Shown piece by piece: positions 35,690 through 45,380 of a DNA stretch of 64,000 nt. The notes below the pieces were generated by a model. That model was given only the letters and a program-made list of their open reading frames with translations. It searched no databases and had not been told where the DNA came from. Source of the DNA: Methanothermobacter sp. K4. Its GTDB lineage: Archaea; Methanobacteriota; Methanobacteria; Methanobacteriales; Methanothermobacteraceae. Made by a program: the position numbers and the translations under genes. The stretch's first letter is position 1. The number at the start of each line of letters is the position of its first letter. The stretch covers positions 233,830 to 297,829 of the forward strand of contig NZ_JAKLTD010000002.1 in assembly GCF_022014235.1 (NCBI RefSeq). The letters run 5' to 3'.

Positions 35690-36357
35690 AGACCTGTGCC
35701 ATAATACCGGTTTCAAGGTTTGCACATGCAAAGACACGCTTATCACCAACACTTTCACCATCAGAGAGGGAGGGATTGCTCAGGGCCATGCTGATGGATG
35801 TCTCAGAGGCCCTCAGGAGACACGTTGACCGTGTGCTGGTGATCAGTGCAGATGCAGATGTCCTTGAATACGCCTACAGCCTTGGAGTCGATATACTCGA
35901 GGAGATGGGTAGAAAGGACCTCAACGGTGCCCTGGAACAGGCTGCTGAGTTCTGCATGCCCGAATTTGATAGGGTCATGATAACACCCTCAGACATACCC
36001 CTAATAGGGAAAACTGATATCACTGAACTCCTCCACAGGGCATCCCACTTTGATGTTGTGATAGCCCCTGCCAAGGGTGGGGGGACCAACACCCTCATAT
36101 TCAGGCCAGGGTCCATGAGGTTGAGGTTCGGTGACTGCAGCTTCTTTGAGCATTTGAGTGAAGCCAAAGGTAAGGGTCTCAGCGTCTCAGTGTATGATTC
36201 ATTCTACCTTTCACTGGACGTTAACACAGCAGAGGACCTCGGGGAGATAATACTCCATGGAGAGGGGACACATGCAAGGGAGTACCTCAGAAAACTCAGT
36301 TTCACCGTGAGGCCCTCAAGGGGTTCTGACAGGCTTGAGGTTTCAAGATCATTCTAG
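35686..36357 (+). CDS. cofC: 2-phospho-L-lactate guanylyltransferase (coenzyme F420 biosynthesis)
   Basis: 223 aa. Activates 2-phospholactate (or PEP) with GTP to the diphosphate precursor used by CofD. IIPVSRFAHAKTRLSPTLS is the nucleotide-binding N-terminus; RVMITPSDIPLIG and AKGGGTNTLIFRPG are family motifs. Start ATG 35686 overlaps the upstream stop (ATGA). Confidence 0.94.
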   Translation: MKTCAIIPVSRFAHAKTRLSPTLSPSEREGLLRAMLMDVSEALRRHVDRVLVISADADVLEYAYSLGVDILEEMGRKDLNGALEQAAEFCMPEFDRVMITPSDIPLIGKTDITELLHRASHFDVVIAPAKGGGTNTLIFRPGSMRLRFGDCSFFEHLSEAKGKGLSVSVYDSFYLSLDVNTAEDLGEIILHGEGTHAREYLRKLSFTVRPSRGSDRLEVSRSF

Positions 36358-36365
36358 GTGAGACC

Positions 36366-37118
36366 ATGATGGCGCTTTCAATAGCTGGTTTTGATCCATC
36401 AGGTGGGGCGGGGATCCTCGCCGATATCAAGACATTCTCTGCCCTTGGAGTTTACGGTGCAGGGGTTATAACTGCACTCACCGCCCAGAATGTGAGGAGG
36501 GTTTCTGGTGTGATGGCCGTGCCCCCTGAATTTGTTGCAGAGCAGATCGACCTTGTGATGGAGGACCTGGATATGGTGCACGCCAAGACAGGTATGCTCT
36601 ACAGTGAGGAGATAGTGCTGACCGTTGCAGAGAAGATCAGGGAGTATGACCTGCGGGTTGTGGTGGACCCTGTGATGGTGGCGGCCTCAGGTGGCAGCCT
36701 ATCTGCAGGTGGTTTCCCTGATGCGCTTAGAGATCAGCTACTCCCCGAGGCACTCATAGCGACACCCAATGTTGCAGAGGCAGAGAGGCTCTCCGGGGTC
36801 TCCATAAGGACCGTGGATGATGCGGTGAGGGCCGCAGGGATCATGGGTGAAATCTGCGATGTGATAATAACAGGGGGTCACCTTGGTGGTAATAATGTGC
36901 TCTGCATTGACGGTGACGTATCTGTGCTTGAGGGTGAACTCATAGAGAGCGGGAATACCCATGGAAGCGGCTGCTCATTCTCAGCTGCAACCGCGGCATA
37001 CCTTGAGATGGGCCTTGAACTGGTTGATGCCCTGAGGGAGGCAGGGGACTTTGTAAGGGAGGCCATAAGGTACGGGCACCACGGTACCCTCAACCAGTTC
37101 TGGATGTACAGCGAATAG
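36366..37118 (+). CDS. thiD: Hydroxymethylpyrimidine / phosphomethylpyrimidine kinase
   Basis: 250 aa, the ThiD domain alone. Makes HMP pyrophosphate for thiamine. SIAGFDPSGGAGILADIKTF near residues 5-24 is diagnostic; VVVDPVMVAASGG and NTHGSGCSFSAATAAYL (anion hole and catalytic region) follow. No ThiN fusion. Nine bases after cofC on the same strand. Confidence 0.95.
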   Translation: MMALSIAGFDPSGGAGILADIKTFSALGVYGAGVITALTAQNVRRVSGVMAVPPEFVAEQIDLVMEDLDMVHAKTGMLYSEEIVLTVAEKIREYDLRVVVDPVMVAASGGSLSAGGFPDALRDQLLPEALIATPNVAEAERLSGVSIRTVDDAVRAAGIMGEICDVIITGGHLGGNNVLCIDGDVSVLEGELIESGNTHGSGCSFSAATAAYLEMGLELVDALREAGDFVREAIRYGHHGTLNQFWMYSE

Positions 37119-37119
37119 G

Positions 37120-38493
37120 TTACCTCTTAAGACCTGAAAGGCCATCAATGTCCCTTAGATCCATTATGATAACCTCATCATCCACATCATCTTCCACTTC
37201 TCTTGCCATTATACAGTAGTGGTGTTCCCATCCTCCCAGTCCCGTCTCCATGGACTTTCTTTCAAGGTCCCTGAGGATTCCCCGGACATCACCTCTACCC
37301 AGCTTCTTCCACTTAACCTCCCCAAAGAGTACTTTTTTTTCTTTTTCATTAAGGGCTACGAGGTCTATTTCTTCACCCCTGTGCCACCAACGTCCAGTTT
37401 TCTGTATCCTGAATGGCAACGCACCTGAAATGTGGAGGAGAACTTCAAAAGCAACGTTTTCGAAGACTGAGCCCATGTAACTGTTAATATTATTCATGAT
37501 GAGCTCCGCAAGTTCATTTTTTCTCCTGGTTTCTATGAGGTCCATGTTAGGGTGGATATAACGGAACCAGAAGGCAAAATAGTTGTCCTTTATATAGTAA
37601 CGACCCTTTCTGCTTTTCCAGCTTGCGGTAACGGGTACTTCACGGCGTACAAAGTCAAGGTCGATCAAAACGGAGAGGTACTTTGCCACGGTCGCACGAC
37701 TAAGGCCTGTCTCATTCATAATTTCGCCAAGAGTGGTTCTGCCCGCTGCCAGGGCCTCCATTATTGCAAAGTAATTCCTTGGCTCATCAAGTTCCTCGCG
37801 GAAAATAAAGAATGCATCCTGATAAAGGAATGAATCACTCTCCAGATAATTCAGAAGGTTCTCATATACACCCATACTATCATCGAATTCCAGGAGATGT
37901 GCAGGGCTTCCACCCAGTATTCCATATGCCACCATAAAGTCTTTGATGTCGTATCCTGGCAGGAAAAGTCTCGCATTAAAAAAATCAATTGGTTTAAGCT
38001 TCATTTGAGCTGTTCTTCGACCGTATATTGGGCTTCTGTATCCCAGGAGTTTTTCCATCATACCTATGGAGGAACCACAGATTATGAGAAAAATTTTACT
38101 CTCTGAGAACTTCAGGTCCCAGTATTCCTGTAGAACTGACGGAAGGGATGGATCATCTTTTATGAGGTAGGGAAATTCATCTATTGCGACTATAAGCCTC
38201 TCGGAGGCTTTCTGGTTCAGATACTCAAAGAACGCATCCCAGTTCTGAAAGGGATTTCTGAGCAGAAAATCATCCTCAAAATACCTGGCGAGCCTATCAG
38301 AAAAACGTTTCAGATTTTCAAAATTGCTTGTTTCCCTGGCTAGAAGGTAAACTCCCCCACATCTCTCTATAAATTCCAGTAAAAGACTTGTTTTTCCCAC
38401 TCGCCTTCTCCCATAGAGAACCACGAACTCTGCGTTTCCTTTTTTTTCCCTATTCTCAAGTGACCCTAATTCATCCCTCCTGTCAAGAAACAT
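37120..38493 (-). CDS. Archaeal AAA-type ATPase with C-terminal DUF234 nuclease-like domain
   Basis: 457 aa. VVLYGRRRVGKTSLLLEF (Walker A, about residue 25), VIAIDEFPYL-type Walker B, and IICGSSIGMMEKLLG (sensor region) define the archaeal ATPase family. LGEIMNETGLSRATVAKYLSVL near residue 255 is a winged-helix-like DNA-binding unit. The C-terminus (EEIDLVALNEKEKKVLFGEVKW) matches the DUF234 restriction-like fold with D...E-x-K. These genes are patchily distributed and often autoregulated; role unknown. Two copies of an inverted repeat overlap the predicted transcription start. Base composition is more AT-rich than neighbours, consistent with transfer. Confidence 0.88.
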   Translation of the reverse strand: MFLDRRDELGSLENREKKGNAEFVVLYGRRRVGKTSLLLEFIERCGGVYLLARETSNFENLKRFSDRLARYFEDDFLLRNPFQNWDAFFEYLNQKASERLIVAIDEFPYLIKDDPSLPSVLQEYWDLKFSESKIFLIICGSSIGMMEKLLGYRSPIYGRRTAQMKLKPIDFFNARLFLPGYDIKDFMVAYGILGGSPAHLLEFDDSMGVYENLLNYLESDSFLYQDAFFIFREELDEPRNYFAIMEALAAGRTTLGEIMNETGLSRATVAKYLSVLIDLDFVRREVPVTASWKSRKGRYYIKDNYFAFWFRYIHPNMDLIETRRKNELAELIMNNINSYMGSVFENVAFEVLLHISGALPFRIQKTGRWWHRGEEIDLVALNEKEKKVLFGEVKWKKLGRGDVRGILRDLERKSMETGLGGWEHHYCIMAREVEDDVDDEVIIMDLRDIDGLSGLKR

Positions 38494-38495
38494 TA

Positions 38496-38526
38496 TTTAC
38501 TCACCAGTAATTTACTTGAAAGTAAA
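38496..38526. promoter_or_regulatory. Duplicated operator TTTACT-N4-AGTAA at the ATPase promoter
   Basis: Two adjacent inverted repeats, TTTACT-CACC-AGTAA (38496-38510) and TTTACT-TGAA-AGTAAA (38511-38526), start 15 bases apart. They lie between a TATA-like CTATAAATTAG (38537-38527, minus strand) and the ATG at 38493, so they cover the expected transcription start. A repressor bound here would block initiation. Confidence 0.8.
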
Positions 38527-38629
38527 CTAATTTATAGTTTCCGGTTCCATAAACCAGAACACTGATTAAATCATGCCAGGACCTGGAACCGCCGGAATGA
38601 GGAGTATGAGGTGAAAATCATAGGAAAAG

Positions 38630-39652
38630 TTAGAGCAGCTCATCCCTGAGGTCAATGGTATCCTCAAGGGATGGACCCGTGGATATTATGGTGACCGGAA
38701 CACCTGTTTCAGATTCTATCTCCTCTATGAAACGTTTCACTTCGGCTGAGAGGTCAGAGTACTCTCTGACACGTTCACATTGAGGGTATAGTCTGTCGAC
38801 ACAGGTGACAGCGATCTGTGTGGCCCCGTTGATCATACATGACTCCCTGGCCATCTCCATGTCGAACAGGCCAATCCTCCTTCTTCTGCCGGTGACCGTC
38901 CCGTACTCCTCGAGGCCAAGCTCCTCTGCCTCCTCCTGGCTTATCTCGGTCGGGAAGGGGCCCTCACCAACCCTTGTAATGTATGATTTGAAGACCGCTA
39001 TGACCTCATCAACCCTTGTGGGTCCAATACCCACATCGGCCGCCGCCGTGCTTGCGGTGGTGTCCTTGCTTGTAACATAGGGGTATGTGCCGTAGTAGAG
39101 TGAAAGACCGAACCCCTGGGATCCCTCCACAAAGACATCCTCCCCCTCATCCAGGGCCTCGTTGACCTCAAGGGGGACGTCTGTAAGGAAATCCTCCAGT
39201 TCACTCACCTCACGTGCAAGTTTCGCTGTCCTCATGACACGGTCTGCATTGGCTGGTCCGCATCCTGTACCCGTGCTTCCTATCTTCTTGGAGAGGTAAC
39301 TGGATGACTGGTCCTGCTCCTTGTGCTTCCTCTCTATTATGGCGCACCTGTAGTCGACACCTGTCCTCTCTGCCACACTGTACTTTGACAGATACTCCAT
39401 TTCATGGAGGAAGACCTCAGGGTCAACAAGGACCCCGGCACCTATGAGGAGCCTTGCATCCTCATGGAAGAAACCTGAGGGTGTGAGGCGGAGTCCGTAC
39501 TTATCACCCCTGAATTCAACTGAATGGCCCGCATTGGGTCCCACCCCTGCCCTTGCTATTATTGATGGCTTGTCATTGTAACATAGATAGGTTATGCATT
39601 TACCTTTACCTTCGTCACCCCATCCTCCTCCAACTAAAACGGTGCACGTCAT
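38630..39652 (-). CDS. purA: Adenylosuccinate synthetase
   Basis: 340 aa, the short archaeal form. Makes adenylosuccinate from IMP, aspartate and [22 protein letters not shown] is the GTP P-loop and catalytic Asp; [48 protein letters not shown] and [11 protein letters not shown] are conserved. Start ATG 39652. The nearby ATPase gene is on the same strand but has its own promoter. Confidence 0.95.
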   Translation of the reverse strand: MTCTVLVGGGWGDEGKGKCITYLCYNDKPSIIARAGVGPNAGHSVEFRGDKYGLRLTPSGFFHEDARLLIGAGVLVDPEVFLHEMEYLSKYSVAERTGVDYRCAIIERKHKEQDQSSSYLSKKIGSTGTGCGPANADRVMRTAKLAREVSELEDFLTDVPLEVNEALDEGEDVFVEGSQGFGLSLYYGTYPYVTSKDTTASTAAADVGIGPTRVDEVIAVFKSYITRVGEGPFPTEISQEEAEELGLEEYGTVTGRRRRIGLFDMEMARESCMINGATQIAVTCVDRLYPQCERVREYSDLSAEVKRFIEEIESETGVPVTIISTGPSLEDTIDLRDELL

Positions 39653-39735
39653 ACTGATTCTCCTTAAAATTTCTGCCTCTCATATATTAAGGGGTATGCA
39701 ATAAAAGTTTTTCCCAAATTCCCGCTGAGGTTAAC

Positions 39736-41064
39736 TCATGCCTTTCTCCTTATTATCCTCTCAAAGAGCATGGGGGTGAATCTCCTCTGGAGCGCTATCA
39801 GCACATGCTGCTGGAGGGCCTCCTCCATGGTTTCAAGGGTTAATCTGTCCTCACCCTTCCTTATCCTCACGGCCTGGGCTATCTGGGCTATATCCCTCGC
39901 ATGGGCGAATGTCGGCTGGAGGCCCTCACCACCCTCGGCCATTGGCCTGTAGACCCGTGCAAACCTTTCAAGAACCTCAGGGTCGTATTCCTCACCCATG
40001 GATTCAAGGTTGCGCCGGAATACCTCCACTATCTCATCCACACTGGGTTGTTCAAGGTGTACATGCAGTGGCGCCCTCCTCAGGTGGGCCTCGTCCATTA
40101 TTGTTATGTCAAGGTTTGTTGAGAATGCCGGTATGAAGTGTGTGTGGACGATTATCGGGGACCCCTTAACGTAGATCATGTCCTTCTTGTTCTCCAGGGG
40201 AACGATGAGGCGGTTCAGGAGGGCGTTGTGGTCCTCCTTCTGCCTTCCAAGGTCGTCGATGAGGAGCACTCCACCATTGGCCTTTATTATTGGTGATGTC
40301 TCATAGACACCCTTGTTGGGGTCGAATCTGGTTTCAAGTTTCTCACTTGTAAGTTCGGACCCTGTGAAGACAAACGGAGCATATATCTTAACCCACCTTG
40401 GGTCCTCTGGCTGTTCAGGGCATACCCTGTGGAAGTCAGGGTCATAGAACTGTATGACCTGTTCACTGAACTCCACATACCTTGGTATGACCAGTGGGGG
40501 CAGAAGGTCCGACATCTTGCTTGTTATGAAGGTTTTACCTGTACCCGGTGGCCCGTAGATGAATAATCCCTTACCACCTATCGCACCCTCTATTAGTGTC
40601 TTCTTTGCGCTTTCATTTCCAACCACGTCACTGAAGGCCTTATCTATGACCTCCTGGGGGATCCTTATCGGGAATCTCCCCTCAAGCTGCCTCCCCATGA
40701 TCTCGAAGTAGCTGTCATAGCTTACAGGGGCCATCCCCATGTATGGGTTCTCCCTGAGGAGTTTATCCGCCTGTTTCCTCCCCTGTTTCTTGATGGTGTA
40801 GGTTACACTGGGGAAGAGGAAGCCCCCTCCTGTGGGGGCGCAGAGCTCATCCTTCTCCATCTCCTTGAGGCACTCCTCAAGTATGTCCACATGGAGACCG
40901 GTTATCTCATGGATCCTGTTAACCTGTATGCTCCCGTAGGTTGCTATGATCTTCAGAAGGAGGTTTTTTATGAAGTTAACTGACAGGTCTATCTCATCCA
41001 GTGACTTTGGCTGTTTGAGCAGCTCAAAGAGTTCCTGCATCTTTTCATCATGGTAGTAATCCAT
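39736..41064 (-). CDS. AAA-family ATPase with N-terminal winged-helix-like region
   Basis: 442 aa. Walker A FIYGPPGTGKTFIT near residue 171, Walker B GGVLLIDDLGRQ near 260, arginine-finger-like HLRRAPLHVHLEQP. The first 100 residues (IHEITGLHVDILEECLKEME) look like a winged-helix unit. Related to archaeal predicted ATPases of unknown target. Start ATG 41064. TATA-like AATATAATAG lies upstream near 41101. Confidence 0.82.
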   Translation of the reverse strand: MDYYHDEKMQELFELLKQPKSLDEIDLSVNFIKNLLLKIIATYGSIQVNRIHEITGLHVDILEECLKEMEKDELCAPTGGGFLFPSVTYTIKKQGRKQADKLLRENPYMGMAPVSYDSYFEIMGRQLEGRFPIRIPQEVIDKAFSDVVGNESAKKTLIEGAIGGKGLFIYGPPGTGKTFITSKMSDLLPPLVIPRYVEFSEQVIQFYDPDFHRVCPEQPEDPRWVKIYAPFVFTGSELTSEKLETRFDPNKGVYETSPIIKANGGVLLIDDLGRQKEDHNALLNRLIVPLENKKDMIYVKGSPIIVHTHFIPAFSTNLDITIMDEAHLRRAPLHVHLEQPSVDEIVEVFRRNLESMGEEYDPEVLERFARVYRPMAEGGEGLQPTFAHARDIAQIAQAVRIRKGEDRLTLETMEEALQQHVLIALQRRFTPMLFERIIRRKA

Positions 41065-41291
41065 TCAACCACTCCTCACCTAAGAATCTATCTCTCTGAT
41101 AATATAATAGGTTGGGTAACTTAAGCTTTGGCCATCAATGAATCTGCCACCCTACATTATGAGGAGCAGTTATGATTGTACCACTGCATTTATGTGCCTC
41201 GTGAAGAGGAATGCCTCCAAAAAGGAGTTTGTGAAGGTTTCACACCTGAGTCATTGCACTCCAAATCCACTGCCAACCGGTGCGTGCCCGT

Positions 41292-41864
41292 TCATACACA
41301 TATGAATTTCAGTTCATCGTCCAGTTCAATGTTTATCATGTCCCTGTTGAGGTAGATCTCCTGGAGGACGTTATCCTCCATGTGGAGGACATATATGTCA
41401 GGCTCGATCTTTTCCATGAAGTCCTCAAATGTGTTATCTGCGAATTCTGTGAGTTTATCAACCACCGTCCCAATAACATTCACCATGAACTCGTATTCGG
41501 CTTCAAGGGGATCCACGAATTCAAATACCATGTCCACATCAAGCCAGCCAGGCTCCTGGAATGCCTTCGAGATGACAATGAAGTACTCCTTATCAACGGA
41601 GATCGAGTCCCTCAGGTAGTCCCTTTTCTTTTCATAGATCCACCACATGAATGACCTGTGTGGTTCATGGTACCTCTCCTCTATGGCCTCCCTTACGAAA
41701 CGGTCCATGAGTTCAGGGAGTTTTTCGAGGAAGACCGCCTCATAGAGTGTGTTGAAGACGATTATGTACTCATCACGGAACCATATCTCCTCTATATGCC
41801 TGAGGTACCTCTCCATGATTGCCTGTTTTTTCTCATTATCCAGTTCAGCCAGTCTCAGAAACAT
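41292..41864 (-). CDS. Hypothetical protein, acidic and aromatic-rich
   Basis: 190 aa, start ATG 41864. Rich in E, D, F, Y and W; helical at the N-terminus (ELDNEKKQAIMERYLRHIEEIW), with WWIYEKKRDYLRDSISVDKEY and an acidic C-terminus ending FICV. No membrane segment, motif or family recognised. The 227-base gap downstream holds no convincing gene. Confidence 0.65.
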   Translation of the reverse strand: MFLRLAELDNEKKQAIMERYLRHIEEIWFRDEYIIVFNTLYEAVFLEKLPELMDRFVREAIEERYHEPHRSFMWWIYEKKRDYLRDSISVDKEYFIVISKAFQEPGWLDVDMVFEFVDPLEAEYEFMVNVIGTVVDKLTEFADNTFEDFMEKIEPDIYVLHMEDNVLQEIYLNRDMINIELDDELKFICV

Positions 41865-41961
41865 CCTAAGCCTCCTTTAATTTGGTGGGACCTTCCCTCT
41901 GTGTTACATAACCCCCATAATAAAGGTGAAAAAGTAAAAATTATCACATATAAGTTTTTTG

Positions 41962-42096
41962 GTGGATTCAGGCTACTCATGGAATGACATAAGGGAACGG
42001 ATTAACTGCGTTAAACTTACCTATTACGAAGGTGACAGTTCTGTAAAAATTATTTACCCGCCAGTTAATAATAAGAGTATAGATGATGTTAAGTGA
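41962..42096 (+). CDS. Possible 44-residue peptide upstream of the zinc-ribbon gene
   Basis: A short open frame begins GTG 41962 (or TTG 41959) and reads VDSGYSWNDIRERINCVKLT, ending SIDDVK at TGA 42094-42096, six bases before the next ATG. Composition is protein-like, but there is no clear ribosome-binding site and CATATAAG at 41947-41954 could be the TATA box of the following gene, which would leave the start outside the mRNA. Confidence 0.3.
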   Translation: MDSGYSWNDIRERINCVKLTYYEGDSSVKIIYPPVNNKSIDDVK

Positions 42097-42101
42097 TTCA
42101 G

Positions 42102-42530
42102 ATGCCCGGAAGAAAGTCCAGGCCACATCTCAAACAGGAGAAACTGGATAGAATAAGGGCAAACATGAAAACCATATGTGGAAACTGTGGGGCAGAGAAC
42201 CCAAAGGACAGTAAGTTCTGTTCAGGGTGCGGAAGACACCTCAAGAGGAAAATCTGCCTCCAATGCGGTACCGGAAATGCCAATGACGCAGTTTACTGCA
42301 GAAGATGCGGTATGAAACTTGAGGGTGGCATTCCAGAAGGTTACGACACCCCCCACGGGAACAAGGAGGGCCTCACACTCCCCCAATTTATAGTCATACT
42401 CCTATTCTCACCCATAGCAGGTTTAATAGGATTCCTTGTATGGTACGGTGAAAAGCCAGAGAAGGCGAGGCAATCCCTTACCATAGCCCTCGTGATGTTC
42501 CTCTTTTTCATGATCATATTCCTGTTCTAA
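42102..42530 (+). CDS. Membrane protein with two zinc-ribbon motifs
   Basis: 142 aa from ATG 42102. Two zinc ribbons, CGNCGAENPKDSKFCSGCGR and CLQCGTGNANDAVYCRRCGM (about residues 29-72), are followed by two hydrophobic helices (LPQFIVILLFSPIAGLIGFL and LTIALVMFLFFMIIFLF). The ribbons would face the cytoplasm. Similar zinc-ribbon/TM proteins are common in methanogens; function unknown. Confidence 0.8.
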   Translation: MPGRKSRPHLKQEKLDRIRANMKTICGNCGAENPKDSKFCSGCGRHLKRKICLQCGTGNANDAVYCRRCGMKLEGGIPEGYDTPHGNKEGLTLPQFIVILLFSPIAGLIGFLVWYGEKPEKARQSLTIALVMFLFFMIIFLF

Positions 42531-42561
42531 ACACGCTCAAATCATGTTTTCTGAAGAACCA

Positions 42562-43029
42562 TCAATTGAGCCGGACACCCTCCATCTCAAGGAGTCGCCT
42601 CTTAAGATCAGCACCCCCCTGGTAACCGCCAGGGCTTCCATCACTTCTTATAACACGGTGACATGGAATGATGAGTGGAAATGGATTCCCTGCCAGTGCC
42701 CTGGACGCGCTCCTTGGACTTCCACCTGCAGACTCTGCAACCTCAGCGTAAGAGAGTGTGGAGCCCCTGGGAATGTCAGATACCAGAAGGAGGACCCTCC
42801 TCTGGTACTCCGTGCATACCCCCCAGTCAAGTACCGAGAGGTCAAAGTGGACGTCCTCACCATCAAGGAACCTCCATATGGAACCTGTGAGTTCCCCCAT
42901 GAATTCACATCCCTGGCCGCTGGCGTTACCCTGAAGATTATCCATTTCAGGGGCAAATAAGACACGCTGAACCCTGCCATCCCCACAGAAGACAGCGACA
43001 TATGCAAGTGGATGACTCAGAATATACAT
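42562..43029 (-). CDS. ogt: Methylated-DNA-protein-cysteine methyltransferase
   Basis: 155 aa. Repairs O6-alkylguanine by transferring the alkyl group to its own cysteine. The active site PLIIPCHRVIRSDGSPGGYQGG (about residues 118-139) and RGSTLSYAEVAESAG, RSASRALAGNP (DNA-binding helix with arginine finger) are diagnostic. Start ATG 43029. The gene converges with the zinc-ribbon gene and is divergent from the sensor kinase. Confidence 0.94.
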   Translation of the reverse strand: MYILSHPLAYVAVFCGDGRVQRVLFAPEMDNLQGNASGQGCEFMGELTGSIWRFLDGEDVHFDLSVLDWGVCTEYQRRVLLLVSDIPRGSTLSYAEVAESAGGSPRSASRALAGNPFPLIIPCHRVIRSDGSPGGYQGGADLKRRLLEMEGVRLN

Positions 43030-43075
43030 ACACTTAAATGTTCCATTGTATTAGGTATATATAAGGTGGAGTTCA

Positions 43076-45325
43076 ATGGACAGAAACCTCAAGCTTTTCC
43101 TGGCTGCCATAATCACCCTTTCAGTTATATCACAGTTTTCAAACTTCAAAAATGACATGGTATCCCTTATAAATGTAATAACAAACCTTGCAGCATTTCT
43201 GGGACTCCTATACGCCAGCATATACGCGAGAAAGGTCTACCCACACCTATACCTAACCCTGATACTCCTATCCGCTGGCCAGTTCTTTTCATTCCTTGGT
43301 GACCTCACATGATTCATGCTTGAAAGCATACTCTCACTGAACCCCTACCCCTCAGTGGCCGATATATTCTACCTCCTCTACTATCCACTATTTGCAGCCG
43401 GCATATTCACAATTCCCGCCAGAAGATACTCTGATCTGAAGTCAGTCATCGACCTGCTCATAATCCTCGTGGCATCTGCATCTGCAGTCTGGGTCTTCCT
43501 TCTGAAACCAACTGTACTCGCCGGTGGAAATTTAACAGAAGTACTTGTATCGGTACTCTACGTACTGGGGGACCTCCTTATAGTCTTCATGATAATGGAC
43601 CTAATAATAAACAAGCTGGGGCACTTCAGGTCAAGAACCCTATACATCTTCCTTGCAAGCATATCCCTGCTCCTCACAGCAGACATCTCATTCACCTATC
43701 AGACCATAACCGGAATCTATGCTGAGGGTCACTTCCAGGACCTCCTCTGGGCATTCAGTTACATCATCCTCCTAGTTGCAGTGAACGAATTCTTCAGGGA
43801 GGACTGGTCAAAGCCCATATACCTCAGCAAGAAGATTTCAGTTGTTACATATATACCGTATACATTCATGATCCTCTTCTATACTTTAACAGCCTACAGC
43901 CTTATTGAGAGTGGTGTTAAAAATTCACTTGAACTCCTATTATCCCTTGGAGTTATACTAATCCTGTTTACATTGAGACAGCACCTCTCCATGAGGGAGA
44001 ACATCATCCTTCTAGATGAGGTTGAAAGTGAAAGGAGACGGGCTGAAAATTATCTTGAGGTGGCAGGCTCCCTCATAATGGTACTGGATGCAAAGAACCG
44101 CGTGAAACTCATAAACAGGAGGGGCCTTGAAATCCTTGAATATGAACGTGGAGACGTTGAGGGTAAAAACTGGTTCCTCAATTTTGTACCACCAGAGGAT
44201 CGTAAGTGGCGCGAGGAACTCTACAACAGCAAGATCAGAGCCGGTGAGAATGGTTACCGTCTGACAGGACATATAATAACCTGTAATGGTAAAAGAAAGA
44301 CCGCGGCATGGCAGGTCAGGTTCCTCAGGGAGGACGGTGAGTTCACCGGCAGCATAATCTCAGGTGAGGATATAACAGAGGTTCAGAGGACCAGGAAGGC
44401 CCTTGAGATGAGTGAGAGGAGATACAGGGAGATATTCGAACTGGCTCCAAGCCCAATAATCTCACTGGAAGAGGACCTCACCATAAGGGACTGCAACAAC
44501 CGGGCGGAATCCGTTCTGGGCTACCCGAAGGGGGATCTTGAGGGAAGAAACCTCAGGGAACTCATACACCCTGAGGATTCAGATGAAGAGGTTGAGGGAA
44601 CCAGGCGCCTAATGAGATCCAACGGTGAAATTATATATGCCAGCCTCAAACTTACGCGTGTTGGAGATGAACTGATTCTCATAGTGGAGGATCAGACAGA
44701 TGTAATCCGCTCCCTCAGGGAGAAGGAGCTGCTACTCCGGGAGATACACCACAGGGTCAAGAACAACCTCCAGATAATCTCAAGCCTCCTCAGCATACAG
44801 GAGCGTAGGCTTGAATCAGATGAACTCTCAAGGGTCCTCAGGGAGAGCCGTGACCGTATAAGGTCCATTGCCCTTGTCCACGAGCACCTCTACCGCTCAA
44901 CAGACCTCACAACCATAAGGATAAGGGACTACCTCATGAACCTCATATCAAAGATAAGCCAGGGGCAGTTGGTGAAGGGTTCCGTCAGGATCAGTGCAGA
45001 TATAGAGGACCTTGAATTCAACCTTGAGACAAGCCTCCCGGTTGGCCTCATAGTCAGTGAACTCGTCACCAATTCACTGGAACACTCAGGTGCAGAGAAC
45101 ATAGGGGTGAAATTAAGGGGCCTCAATGGGTGCTTTGAACTCGTGGTCTCAGATGATGGAAGGGGAGTTGAGTCACCAGAGGTGCTTGAGGGATCCGGTA
45201 ACATGGGATGGTACCTTGTAAGGGCCCTCGCAGATCAGCTTGACGCCGACATCAACATCGAAACCAGGAAGGGCCTGACCGTCACCCTGAAGTTCAGGGA
45301 ACTCGGATACACAGAAAGATACTGA
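43076..45325 (+). pseudogene. Membrane sensor histidine kinase interrupted by in-frame TGA
   Basis: 749 codons in one frame with a single TGA at 43313-43315 after FFSFLGDLT; reading resumes FMLESILSLNPYPSVADIFY. Order: six or seven N-terminal TM helices (to about 300), PAS (AENYLEVAGSLIMVLDAKN, GEDITEVQRT), second PAS (REIFELAPSPIISLEED), HisKA_2 box REIHHRVKNNLQIISSLL with the phospho-acceptor His, and HATPase (SELVTNSLEHSG, VSDDGRGV). Related methanogen kinases usually have Trp (TGG) at the stop, so one G-to-A change is likely. If ATG 43316 initiates, a 669-aa protein lacking two helices could still be made. Confidence 0.82.
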
Positions 45326-45380
45326 ATATAGGGCAGAGAAACCTGCAGCTCATCAAATCAACACACAGGATAGTGTTACC

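Noticed and set aside
41159-41305. 48-codon plus-strand frame in the gap between the AAA ATPase and the hypothetical gene
   Set aside because: No ribosome-binding site, no recognisable composition and it runs into the end of the leftward gene; the gap is treated as non-coding.
43313-43315. TGA as a selenocysteine codon
   Set aside because: No SECIS-like element was recognised and this protein family is not known for selenocysteine; a Trp-to-stop change is simpler.
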